Assembly (NCBI GenBank): GCA_013397935.1
Contig: VZRN01001778.1
Location: 619,581-683,580, forward strand
From: Dasyornis broadbenti
Taxonomy: Eukaryota; Chordata; Aves; Passeriformes; Dasyornithidae
Length of the DNA stretch: 64,000 nucleotides
Direction of reading: 5' to 3'
This document shows positions 1 through 11,800 of the stretch, piece by piece (the first letter of the stretch is position 1; each line of letters opens with the position of its first letter). The notes below the pieces were generated by a model, which saw only the letters and a list, made by a program, of their open reading frames with translations, did not search any database and was not told where the DNA came from. The translations under genes and the position numbers were made by a program.

Positions 1-2262
1 CTGTACTTCCGTCTGCAGGGTGCATGGTGAAAACCTCTCAGAGATTATATAATTTTTACCAAGCACTGACTTTTCTAAAGCAATCAAAAATCCTGGCAAT
101 CATACAGGGAAGAAACATGCACCACTGCCAAGGATACATCATATTTCTTCACTCCTCCTACAGCTTTTATTTCTGGGAAATGCTGTGTCTCTAGTGACAG
201 GGCTCCTATCCAGCCACTGGGGGCTTTTTTCCCTGCAGTGATTCTTATTTCCTCTTCCTCAGGTCTAAGCTGCCTGAGCAGGCCCAGGGAATGGCTGATG
301 CTCTCCTTCTCTGGGTAGTCTGCCCCTGTCAGCATTGCTCTTTGCAATGGTTTTCATCAGGAATTCTGGCACGCCATGGACTGGGCCACTGTAGGGCAGT
401 CAGGACATTAAAGGTGCCGCTCGCCCCACGTGCGTGGGGCTGGGCTGGTTGCTGGTTGGACTCGGAACTGGGAACAAAGCAGCAAAAAAGACTGGGTTCT
501 GTCTCAGTAATGATTAACTGGAATATCCCTATCAATACTAACTGGAATTTTAACTGAATTCAGGTAATAACAACATTCTTATCTCTGGATAGGGATGTTT
601 TGCAACAGACTCTGCCGTGAGTTCTTTGACCGCAGGTGCCTGTCAGCTCAGGGGACAGCCCAGGCATTAATATTCAGTACAACTCACCCGCTGCTGAAAA
701 CAGCGAGTGATAGATGAATAATTTCCTATTCATTTTTAATTTACTGCATCAAGCTTTATCATGTCAAGTCATGAGCACAGTAACCTTTCCTGTGCTAATT
801 GAAGATTATGTCAGTGAAAAGAGTGAAAGGCAATTTTAGAAAGGCAGACTGGTATGTTTCTACTGAGGGACTGTATAGTTTTTGACATTGCAATTAAAAA
901 GCAATTACTTTTGCACTGCCACAATTTGTCATGCCTTACATGCCGAGATCAAAATCAGTCATCTCCCAATAAATTATCTCTGCTACTTTGAGATAATATT
1001 GTGAGACTGTGAACACAAATAGTCCAAACTAAAAGGACATCAAATATTAAGTGTTTTTTCTCCTTTTCTTTAAAATGTAGATCATTTGTTTTTGGCTTCA
1101 GTGTTCAGTTATATCCCACAGTGCATGTGCTGTGCCTTCCATTTAGCTTACTTATGGACAACTCTGTTCTACTGGAGGACTGAGAAAAAAATGGCATAAA
1201 CAGGAAAAATTTGTAGAATTATGGCCAAATGGAATGTGTGTGGCACTTGAGCTGGGAAATCAAAGGTGACTGTAGAACATCATCAGGTCTGCAGCTATGT
1301 TTCCGTGATTTTCTGTGCTACAACTTAGTATTCAGGTCAGGAAATAGCTCAGACATCAGCAAAGAGGTCTTTAAATTCCCAGGATTTTTGTTTTTCTCCT
1401 GGTAAATTGAGATAGAGAAATGTTGATGCTATTGACAGCTTTTAGACTTTAAGGAAAGCTAATAAGTAAAGTTTGATACATATAATTTGTACTTGAAGGT
1501 ATATTACTGTGGAAAATTCCTTTTCTTAAGAAGGTCGGAGTGACAAAAGGTCTGGATTAGAAAAAAAAATCAGCTTGCTGTAGTTCTGTTAAACTAGAAT
1601 GTTTGGGCTAATAATTAAAGGGAAAGGTTATTTTGTAATCAATTAACCATGGTCGAATGATAAGAATGTGTTCTGGTGTAAGTTTGAAAAAAAATCTTGC
1701 TTGCTGTAATGTGTTTATTGATGCCGTGGTGCTATGTTATGAAAAATAAAGCGTGGAATAGATCAAATGAAAGACAAACTTGAAAGAGAGGTTCCTTGAA
1801 ACATCCCTGCAGCTGAGTATTTTGAACTACGAAGTCCATCCACTTCTGCTGGTTATTTATAACAACTGGGTTGGTTTTGCATAGTAGAGAACCGGTCTCT
1901 CAACTTTGCCCCAGCAAACTTGTGAATATTTTCTGTAATCATTTTATTATAACTCACTAGTGATAAATACAATAAAAGTAGGGACTGAATTTCAGTTTAT
2001 CTGTGTCAGTCAACATGCTACAGGGAATAGAAGACGAATCTTCGCACTAAAAAATAACAAAGAATGGGAGAGTGTGAAGTAAAAAAGACACAGATTCTAG
2101 CAAATGTATCATCCTGAAATGTTTGCAAAGGTTGATCTCTTTAATTCACCAGGAATAGAAAAGTGAAAAGTGTCTGGATTAAGAATTCCTATTAGGAGGA
2201 AAAGCCGCCTTTCCCCACAGGAGAAAGGAAGGATACAGAGGAAGTTGTTAACACCTGGGTAT

Positions 2263-2400
2263 AATCACAGAATGATTCATAGAATGGCCTGAATTGGAAG
2301 GGACCTAAATGATCCTTTAGTTCCAACTCCCATGCCATGGGCAGGGACACCTTTCACAAGGCCAGGTTGCTCAGAGCTCTACCCAACCAGGCCAATGTAG
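2263..2400 (-). mobile_element. CR1 LINE 3' end fragment
   Basis: The segment contains TCATAGAATGGCCTGAATTGG and CCATGCCATGGGCAGGGACACC, hallmarks of the avian CR1 3' UTR, in reverse orientation. It lies 3' of CD38. Confidence 0.85.
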
Positions 2401-3080
2401 GCAAACTATAAATTAATTTCCAGTAGTGGTGGTAGGCAATTACTGGAACAGCCCATGATGAAAAGTGAGCGCTTCACTGCCTCAGGTTATCAGAGAGCAC
2501 GAGACCAGGGCCACTCTGCAAAGGTTGCATTAGCCTAAAGCACAATTTGAGGACACAGTAGAGGCATGACATAGGATGAAACTAAAAAGCTGTGATATTC
2601 ATAAGATCAGTTTAGACATTACGATAACTCTTACGATCTTAAAATTGTAAAATATCAGCTTATCATGTCACCCATTCAGGCAGGAGATCTCAAATTTGAA
2701 GATTAAATCGTTTGCCCAGTGTTCCATAGCAAGTCTCTAGCAGCCATAGAAATTAACCTCTGTCTACGCAGTACATTCAATTCAGCCTCAGCTCAAACAA
2801 AAACGTAGTTGGTTAATGAAAAAAAGATTTAAACATCCCAGGACCTGCTTAAGCTTATCAAGCCACGTATTACTGTTTTACATCTCCACATGAACCAGTC
2901 CCACATAGCGTGTATCAGCAATGTCTGATATTGCTCATGAAAGTTAGGAACATCTGATAAAAATTTTTGGAAACTCTACCTGTTTTCCTACTTCCTGTTT
3001 TAGTAGCATTTTTAGCATAAGGAATGAGTTATCTGTATTACAGTTTTATTTCTATTATTTGTTTCTAGACCACTTCTTAG

Positions 3081-3142
3081 AAGGGGTTGGAACTACATGA
3101 TCTTCAAGGCCCCTCCCAACACAAACCATTCCATAATTATAT
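3081..3142 (+). mobile_element. CR1 LINE 3' tail fragment
   Basis: GGTTGGAACTACATGATCTT followed by a CCCTCCCAACACAAACCATTC-like end matches the CR1 3' terminus in forward orientation. It is short and diverged. Confidence 0.75.
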
Positions 3143-5051
3143 GAAATCAAACATACGGCCAAGTGCTGGCTGTCAGGGAGAGCAAATCTTTCTCTATTTC
3201 ATTTGTTTCCCATTAAGTTTATTGATTGAAGGCTCTGGTCAGGTTAAGGGCAGCAAAGACTGGGGGAGCAGCAATGCTGCTGTGATAGGGTCATAGAAGC
3301 AGCTTTTCCAGCTCTGTGGGATTCTGGGAGTGATAACATTGATCTCACCTTATCACACAGTAACTCAGATTCCTCTCGTGTTTCTGGGCAGCACTCTTTA
3401 GCAGAGTTTAATGTGACCCTGGGGCACAAGCCAGCCTATTTACCTTGAACAAATTATGAGTTAGCTTTGACAGACTAAAAGCATATTTTCAAAACCCAAC
3501 CTTTTCCAAACTGTATTAAGAAACATTTATTCCACATAGAGGGGAAAATGCATAATTATTTTCCCTTTTATTTATTTTCTGTGACTTTGGGACACTTTAT
3601 ATTGGTTTGGGAGAGGTTTTGGGTTGATAAATCTTCAGCAGAGCAATAGGATTTGCAAGTATACTTGTCTTGTAGGGCATGCCTGCACGGCATTTCAGAT
3701 GTGCGATCATGCATAATAAAAATGTTTGTTGGAAATGAGCTTGCTCATGTTCTGCCATGTATGTGATCCAAGCAGCCCAGACTTGCCAGCCACCTGCATT
3801 ACAAAGCCATCACTTACTCCAGCACAGCTGCCCATATTAATTGTGCATCTCAGCTTCCAAAAGCACAGTTTGCTTCTTAGCGTCTTACTACATAACCACT
3901 GGTAAGAACAATCATCTTTCTTAACTATTATGGCCAAGAACAATACATGTATATATATCTGTGTTCAAGATAAAGACTCTGGATGCTTCACTTCCAGCCA
4001 CCTACAAAGATAATGACTTCTCTGTATCAGATGGAGAGCACAGCCTGGGGAGGATGTGCTGTGTTTCTCTGCTTTCCTGGATGGTTGCATATAGCATATG
4101 CATACCTTTAACAGATTTCTGAGCTGGTTTTAGGAAGTGGCCTACTATGGCGTTAGGAGAATCTTTCTTTCTTAAATTTTTGAGGTTATATACAACATGA
4201 AACTAAACTAACAACATTTGCCATCAGCAATTTTATTATAGATCTTGATTTTACAGCCAAAATTTTATATTGCAACAAAAGAAGTACAAAAGTGAGCATG
4301 AAGACAAACTTTTGACTGATAGTCAGAAATAACTTGTTTGAAAGTATTGGTATACGTCTATGTTGATGCATCTAAGTAGTTACAGAACAGCTTGCAAATA
4401 AAAATACATTTCACTTAATGTAAACATTATGGGTGAGGTCTTGGGTTGGTCCAGCCAGGCTCAGTGCAGGCCTTCTATTGCTCTAACAGAGATGAGGTTT
4501 ATCTAGAGATGCTCAAAATTACACCAGCTTGCTTTGCACTCTGGGTAGTCACTAAAACATGTGGCATTATAACCTTGTCCCTGTGGGATGCTGGAAACCC
4601 CGGTGTGCCCAAAGGCTTGGCAGCTGCTGGTTACAGAGCCACCTCAGCACCTAGGAGTGTATCTGTAGCAAAGCCTGCTCTGTTCTTAGTGCCAACGGCA
4701 CTGCACAGAGGCACTACAGCCATGGCCACAAGCTATATATCTGTTTTGCTATAAACACTGCACTTGAGACTGGTACAATAGAAATCAAAGGAAATCAGTG
4801 AAACCTGCTGTTTCAGTGCACTGTGGCGTGTCCTTGCTTGTGCATTATATACCTCAAGGCATCACCTTTCACTGCAGAAACTGAGGTCAAGAGAGACTCC
4901 TTATTGTGGCAACCATTTGATGTTTGTTTCTATTCCAGTGGATGGCCAAGTTGTGGCCTGAGGGACCTTTTATGAAAGTTGGAAAGCTGGTGTTTACTGC
5001 TATATTAAGAACAAAATGTAATCTGACCAGCAATGATGCATCCAGCAGGAT

Positions 5052-5057
5052 TTTAAT
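5052..5057 (-). terminator. Candidate CD38 poly(A) signal (ATTAAA)
   Basis: ATTAAA on the minus strand lies about 690 nt past the CD38 stop. An AATAAA at 4237-4232 on the same strand is a more distal alternative. Neither can be confirmed without transcript data. Confidence 0.25.
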
Positions 5058-5749
5058 GGAGCTGTCTGAGTCAGTCTCACTATTTTGTCTTCCAGCTGCA
5101 CACTCAGCAGTTCTTATAGGTGCAGGCAACCCTCTGAGTGGTTTCTGATCTTTTCTTGGCTCATCTCAGTTGTCTTCCCATCAGCTGCTTACTGTGGCAC
5201 CCATTAAAAGGCAAGGACCACTCTGCCTCTTCCATTGCTTGCTTTACCTGCTCAGAAGTGCCACAGTACCTGGTAAAGCCATGATTTATACTATGTGCTA
5301 CTGGGCAATGTTTCCCTCTGAGGAATGTTTCACTGGGATGCAGGGAAAGTGTAGCATGCCCTGGTCATTTCCTACAAAGCCTTTCAGCAGGAAGAAAGAC
5401 AAGTGCTGATCCGGGCAAGTTCTGCCTCTCCTGGAAAGTCTCTTTCTTCTCTGTGCATGTCCCAGGGCATCCCTGCTCTGTTCTTGTGGAGGGCTGCATA
5501 GGAGGGAGCAAACCAGGGCAGAGCCCCTGCCTTCAGTTGCTGATCACAGTGTATTTGTGTGCGTGTGTGTACAGTATCACACCTCAGGTATCATCTCCTG
5601 CTATTTGGCTGTTAGTATCACAGCAAGGATTTCTGGTTATGGACTCAGTGCACACCATTCTACTGTTATCACTCTTAGCTATGTAGCCACATCTTTTCCA
5701 GCCTTACACATGAGTAATGAAATTCTTCAGTAGTGTGCAGGACTCTGTT

Positions 5750-5831
5750 TCACGGAATTGCTGTGCTGTTGGTGCAAAGCCTGCAGTCTGTGTGGTCAGG
5801 GTTATGCACACACTGGAGGAGCTGAACAGGT
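5750..5831 (-). CDS. CD38: CD38 coding exon 8 with stop codon
   Basis: The coding part is 82 nt. It completes Arg282, then PVQLLQCVHNPDHTDC with the last conserved cysteine pair (Cys289, Cys298), then a short tail RLCTNSTAIP and TGA at 5752-5750. The acceptor is gtcttatttcag. The tail adds an extra cysteine (301) and an NST sequon (303) beyond the usual C terminus. Confidence 0.96.
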
Positions 5832-8800
5832 CTGAAATAAGACACAAAACCAAACAAATATTTAATAATCACTTTGCAAATACAACAGAATAACTTTACC
5901 ATTCCTGAATGCAATGTGAACGTCAAAGTGCATGTTACACCTGTGCTTATCAAGCAGATGTCTTTTCTTAGGGTAATTCTTTCTGATCTTGCTGCAGAAA
6001 GGTAAATTCAGTGTTTTTAGGGACAAGGGCAAGTCAGTACAAAACAAAGTAGGCTCTGACCTCAAAGCATGTCAGCTATGCTGCAACATAAAAAATAATT
6101 ACAAAAAAGAAGGAAGATTCCTTGCACAGACTGTGGAATTGCTGCCATGCTGGAAGTTCACCATCTGGCTTACTCATTGACAACCCCTACTGCTACAACA
6201 GAAAGCTGTTGCTATGAATGTCAGATATAATGAGATCTTTTCTAATGCATCCAGTGAAACCAGTTTTAGAGCTACTTCTGGAAGACACTGTTGGCATAGA
6301 CAAAAGCAAAAGAAAATGGTCAGCATCAGTTGCTACACGGCATGAAAAACCAGATGCTCAGCTGATACAGACCCACATGGCTCTGTTTGCAATGACTGCA
6401 GGGGAGTGAAGCCAGCTTACACAGTCTATCCTGAAGTTTGGCTTTACCTGTAAATTTCTTATTTTATTATTGTTCTGCATATAAAATAGTAAAATTAATA
6501 GTCCATGTTGCTCAACATAGATGTTTATGTATGTGTTAGTTGAGCTTTGACAAAAAGCCCTACTTGTTGCTGTGCCTTCAGAAGGGAGCTGTGAGACACA
6601 GCAGAGTGTGTCAGGTTCCTGCCTGTGCTCAGCCGCAAAGGCTCTAAGCTACCATAGATTTCCCCTTCCTGCCTCACTCCATAGTTTATTTCATCACGGG
6701 CTGAAATAATCTGTACCTACTTACAGGTCCTGGGAGTATTGGTTAAAGGTTGCATTTACCCAAAGAGAAAGTAAACACATGATTTGGCAGATTTATGCAC
6801 CTCACCAGTGATAATTTTTTCACGAAGTGCAGAGCACTTATTAATCAGGTTCGGCAATTCCCAGACAGGAATATATTGCTTTGCCTTCAGAATTGAAGAC
6901 CTATCATTTGTCTCCTTTGCAGACCAATTTTTCCTTACTTAAACTATTGTCACAAGCTCAGAAGTTCATAGAAATGTATGTTTACTTCGGAAATGTTCTT
7001 ATCCTAGTATGAGTCCTTGACACTGAAAAGCTGTTCCTGACAGATAAGATATGAGCAATATTGAATGTTTGCTGCTTTTCTAATGTCTCTAAAGAACAAT
7101 TTTGCTCTGTGTGAAGGTCTCTGAACACACACAGAGGGATAAAGGGTCTCTGGTTTTGTATTTCCCCAGCAGGAAGATGGAGATTTCAGGCAAGTCAGGA
7201 CTTGGGCTACTGTTTCCCAGACTCCTGTTTTTTGCTCCTGACAATGGTAAATTACAGTAATTAGTAATGCCTATTGTGTCTCATGCCTCACTGTCTGACA
7301 AAGCAGCAGGACAGAAAGCAAGCTCAAACTATGGTGAAGGAAGTAAGGCCCACCCTTGGCACCCTGTGTTATCTGTATGCAGCAGGGCGGAAAGCTGCCT
7401 GTTTAATTCAGATTATTTTAGGTGAAAGCCCAGAACATGCTCAATGGGAAGTGTAGGGCAGAGAGTAAGCCCCACACCGAGCCAACACCAGGGCTGCAGA
7501 CTGGTTGGAAGCCCCTGAGAAGGACCCAGCCACACTGGAGGGATGTCATGGCAGTAAGGAGGAAGTCTGCTCTAGCTTTCTGTAAGCCTGCCATATTAGT
7601 TTTATGTTAGCAAAGTTACCACCAATAAGAGTGGATAATTACCTGTAATTGTCTTCACAGGTGATCTTAAAGTTTCGCTCTTCTAAGATGCTTATTAACC
7701 TCTTAATGGAATGACCTGAGCAGGATTCACTGGAGAGAGAAGACTTCAATTACTTGTGTTCCTTGTATGTACAAAATGCTCACCTAAATTCCACACTGCT
7801 ATGTCACTGCTTTATTGTAGGTAAGATCTTTAAAAGCTTGTTTGCTAATGTGCTGTAAAGTCCATTGGGTTTGTGGAGCTTTGGCTACCATTGGGCATTT
7901 GCTGGTAGAAACTATGTAATGTTCAGCTGTGCCTCTTGCATGAGAGCTTTGTGGAGCAGGACATCTGTAGGAAATGACTCAGTCCCATTCACAGTTCAGG
8001 GTGCTCTAGAACTGCTCCATTGCTGCTGGTGGCTTCCATCCACAGCAGCACAAAATGAGGCTCATTGAAATCTGTTAAAGGACAAAAGGATCAAGTCCTC
8101 TGTGTGATGAGAAAAGGGAAATTTTGAAAGCCAAGAGCTAATTCCCAGGTAGGAAGCAAGACAGGAGGAAACACAGAAAACATGGGAGGAAGTTGGCTAT
8201 GAGCACCTCCTCTGCCTTTGACTCAATCTACAGCTGCTGCTGCTGCTCTATTTTGACAAGAGGCTGTTTCAACCAATTTGCATTGGTAGGACCCCTAACT
8301 TGTGTGTTTCTTTCCATCCAGATAAAGGTTTCACAAAGCATGTAGCACTCTCATACCTTCAAGATCTTTATCCCCGTGTTTAATTTACTTAAATCGCCCA
8401 AGGGCCCCAAAGTTCTAGTGAGAGGTTTGACAAATGTCATAGGCACAGACGGAGACACTGCAAAAGATTTGTTACCTCAGGGTAAAAATTATCTCCTCAT
8501 CCAGAGTATAGGGCACACTTGCACTACTGGGGGCAAATCCAGTTCCTAACATATGACATTAGTGGAAAGCAAAGCCAGCTCTTTGTTCACTAGACTTGAC
8601 AAGTTATCAGTGATGCAAGATGGAATACAAATCAGAAGATAAAAGAAATACATACTATTGGGACTACCCGCCCTCTTTCTCCTTGGAAGTAAGTAGAAAA
8701 TAAAAAGGAAATTGCCATGAACTTGTCACAGGAGGAGGATGTGTCCAGCAAGAGGGCTGGCAGGGCATTGTCTTGTTGAAGCTGTTAAGGGGGAATATGA

Positions 8801-11800
8801 TGGCTTTTCTGCTGCTGGGAAATCATGGAATAAAGGATCCAGTGCCATGTCTGGGGAGACTGATGTACAGATTACTCAATGTCCTTTTCTTCAGCAAACC
8901 TTTATGCAAAGGACCACAAGAGTAAGTCTGGTATGCTGACCACAGCATAGATGCACACCTGTGAACCATGGCAGATATGTCAGCTCGTGTGGAAATGGGA
9001 CAGTTCTGGGTGTCTGGGCTAAGGGAGGGGCTGCAACACTGGAGCTGGAACTGTGTCAGAGAGTAAGACTGTCTGAGCTAAGTCCACACTCGTTCCTGAA
9101 TTGCACTGCATCCATCATAGCCTGCTTCCTGATCCATGGCACCAAAGCTGCTCTTTCTGTCATGGAGATCCTTAAGAATGGGAAAAACTGTGGCAGTGCA
9201 TTATGACCATGTGAGCCACAGAACTGGCTTGGAAAGGAGGGGTCAAAAACACTGAGCCTCATACTCTGTGCTTGAAATGTGGCAGATCTGCAAATGTATC
9301 TGATAGGGATGAAAAAGATCACTCAGAAAGGCTCAGATGTGATTTGAGGTCGCTGTTCTGGTATGAGTAATTCCTTGGTAAGCATTTAAATAACAGATTT
9401 GTTATTAAAAATCACAGAATCATTTAGGGAAGAAGAGACTACTTGAGATCACCTAGTCAAACCAATATGAGCTGGAGAAGGCTGCCCAGGTCCCAGTTAG
9501 GTTTTGAGTATGTCCACAGATGGAGACTTCCCAACCTGTGCTGGCATTCAAAAATGGCTGTGTTCAGCATAATTATACTATTCCTGTGAGCAAACATATT
9601 TCCCATCTGTTTATCCTTGCAAACATAGCCTGGTCTTTGACTGCAGTGCTGCACCCATAGCAAAGGTCTGTAGAGCTCAGTGGGGTTGAAAAAAAACTTA
9701 AAAATCAGGGAACCTCTTGAAAGCAAGGAAAATGTCATCATATCTGAGCTATAACTGTTCAGCAGCACCTACAAAAAATACTAGAGGAAGCAACAATACA
9801 AACATTATTCTTTCCTGCAAAGGAAGCCTCTAGAAGGTGAATGTAGAGCAGATTCCAGGAGTTTAAGACAGCAAGACTGTCAGACCTGAGCTGTGCCCTG
9901 TGCCTTCCACACACTGCTCATCACTGTGCACCAGTGTGACTTACCTTTGAGGTCCACCAATGTCTTGCATAAGCCAAATGTGCACTTCAGAGACTTTATC
10001 TGGATTCAGGTTAAAGATCTCAATACTTCCAAAGATGCTGTAAGAATGGAACATGAAACAGCAAAACACTCTTAGTTATCTCAGAAAGATGTAGAAAGTA
10101 CGCTCACCAAATACTAGTGCCTGTTAGTACTGCTATTACGCTCTGTGAAAGAACCCTATCTTGTCAATATATTTTCATAGACTGTTTAATTGCCAATTGC
10201 CAGTTGTAAATTGCCAATTTACAATTTAATTATAAAATGTTTTCATCCGTATTCTTATTTCACTTTCAGGAGAACTTTTGAAACTGCAGACAGAAACAAC
10301 CTGAAGCTTCTGTTCAGTTTCCTGGCTATTGATTTGGTTTGGAGCCAGGGAAACGACCATGGCTGTTTCCCCAGAGAGCATATTCTTCATCTTTTGATAT
10401 TATTCATACTGCACTTCCAGCCAAGTGACGGAAGGATGCACAATCTAGTGAGGTAAAGTCAAAGAAACTGTAATAATCAAGTTACTTTGTGCAGTAAGAG
10501 CACGCTGGCTACCCCACTCATATGCTCTCTGAAGGATTTCAGTTACAGTCTCTGCATAGAGGAGCAAAAAGAATCAGCTTTACAACAGCCAGTGGTGAGT
10601 TTACCACAACACCTTCTGCTCTGGGACTCACAGGCAGACACACTCACCACATGCAGCCTCACAGAAATAGGGATGGTTGTGTGTTGAGTGAATACCTGCT
10701 GCTTCTGAAAGCTCCAGCTTCTACTGATCCATTGAGCATCACTTGAACCACACCACAAGCTGCTTCTGCAAACTGAACAAAACCAATGGACATTACACTC
10801 TGACACCACATGCAGTATCACATCAGACTTAGGGTTGGTAGAACTCATTGATGTCCTCAAAACTGTCTAATACAAGCAGAGGATCTGGACAATATTTTTG
10901 CAGAACATGTCAGTGCAAAAAAAAAGCCTCCAAAGGCTATGGCAAAACTGTGATTAAAACCTCATTAGACAGCTTGGCAGTCTGAGGTTGCATGGGACTG
11001 ACACAGCAGCTTGTCTGGTTTCAGTTTTTGTAGGGCTTTCCAGAGCCCCAGCAGCTACAGCTGTCTGTAGTAACTCACAATGATCATCAGACTGCTTTAG
11101 CTCAGGAACTAAGGCAAGCCAGGACAGGGGTACCACTGGTTTAAGGACACACAGACCATCACATATTTGTTTCCTTATGACTCATCCTCTCTATTCTTTT
11201 ATAGCCTGGGGTTTGTTTGCTGAGTTTCGTTTGATTTGGCTTTTAATATACTGGATCATGTAATCACTGCTTTTTTATTCTTTAAAATTCATGTCCAAAT
11301 ATTTAAAGACTACTAAGGGCTACAAAGTACCTACTCTAGATATATTATCCACTGGTAAGGGAGAGAATTTTTTAAAAGCGTAATGCAGGTGACTGTGCTT
11401 ATCAAATATTTCATGTCCTCTTAAACAATGTGGTTCAAATTCAGATCTTGAGAGCTGCAAAATATCAGAAAATTTCATTATGTGTAACTTCCTAATGTAA
11501 CGAGTTTTAGTAGAACTTGAATTTATATGGCTAGGAAGTCTGCAGCTGAGCAAATCTGAGACTGTATGGTGGTTTTATCTCTCCCAGACTCTGGAACTGG
11601 GATGAATTAATGAGAACAGAGAAACCATTTTCACTCCTAGTTTACCCACAAAACTTTTTTTTTATTATTTATGGTGAGTGGACTATTTCTTGCGTACATG
11701 AGAGCTGGAGCATACATGAATGCTTGTTTTGCACCTGAGCAGTCATTTACTAATAGTCATACCAAAGGAGAAGCCTTGAGAGATATGTAAAATTAAAGGA

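Larger units (their letters stand above)
1..5749. other. Region 3' of CD38: 3' UTR and intergenic
   Basis: The part nearest 5749 should be the CD38 3' UTR. Beyond it I see AT-rich sequence with two CR1 tails and no convincing exon on either strand. Open frames are short, and none carries a recognisable domain. Confidence 0.7.

Noticed and set aside
5550..5575. TGTGTTTGTGTGCGTGTGTGT stretch as a microsatellite
   Set aside because: It is too short and interrupted to list as a repeat array.
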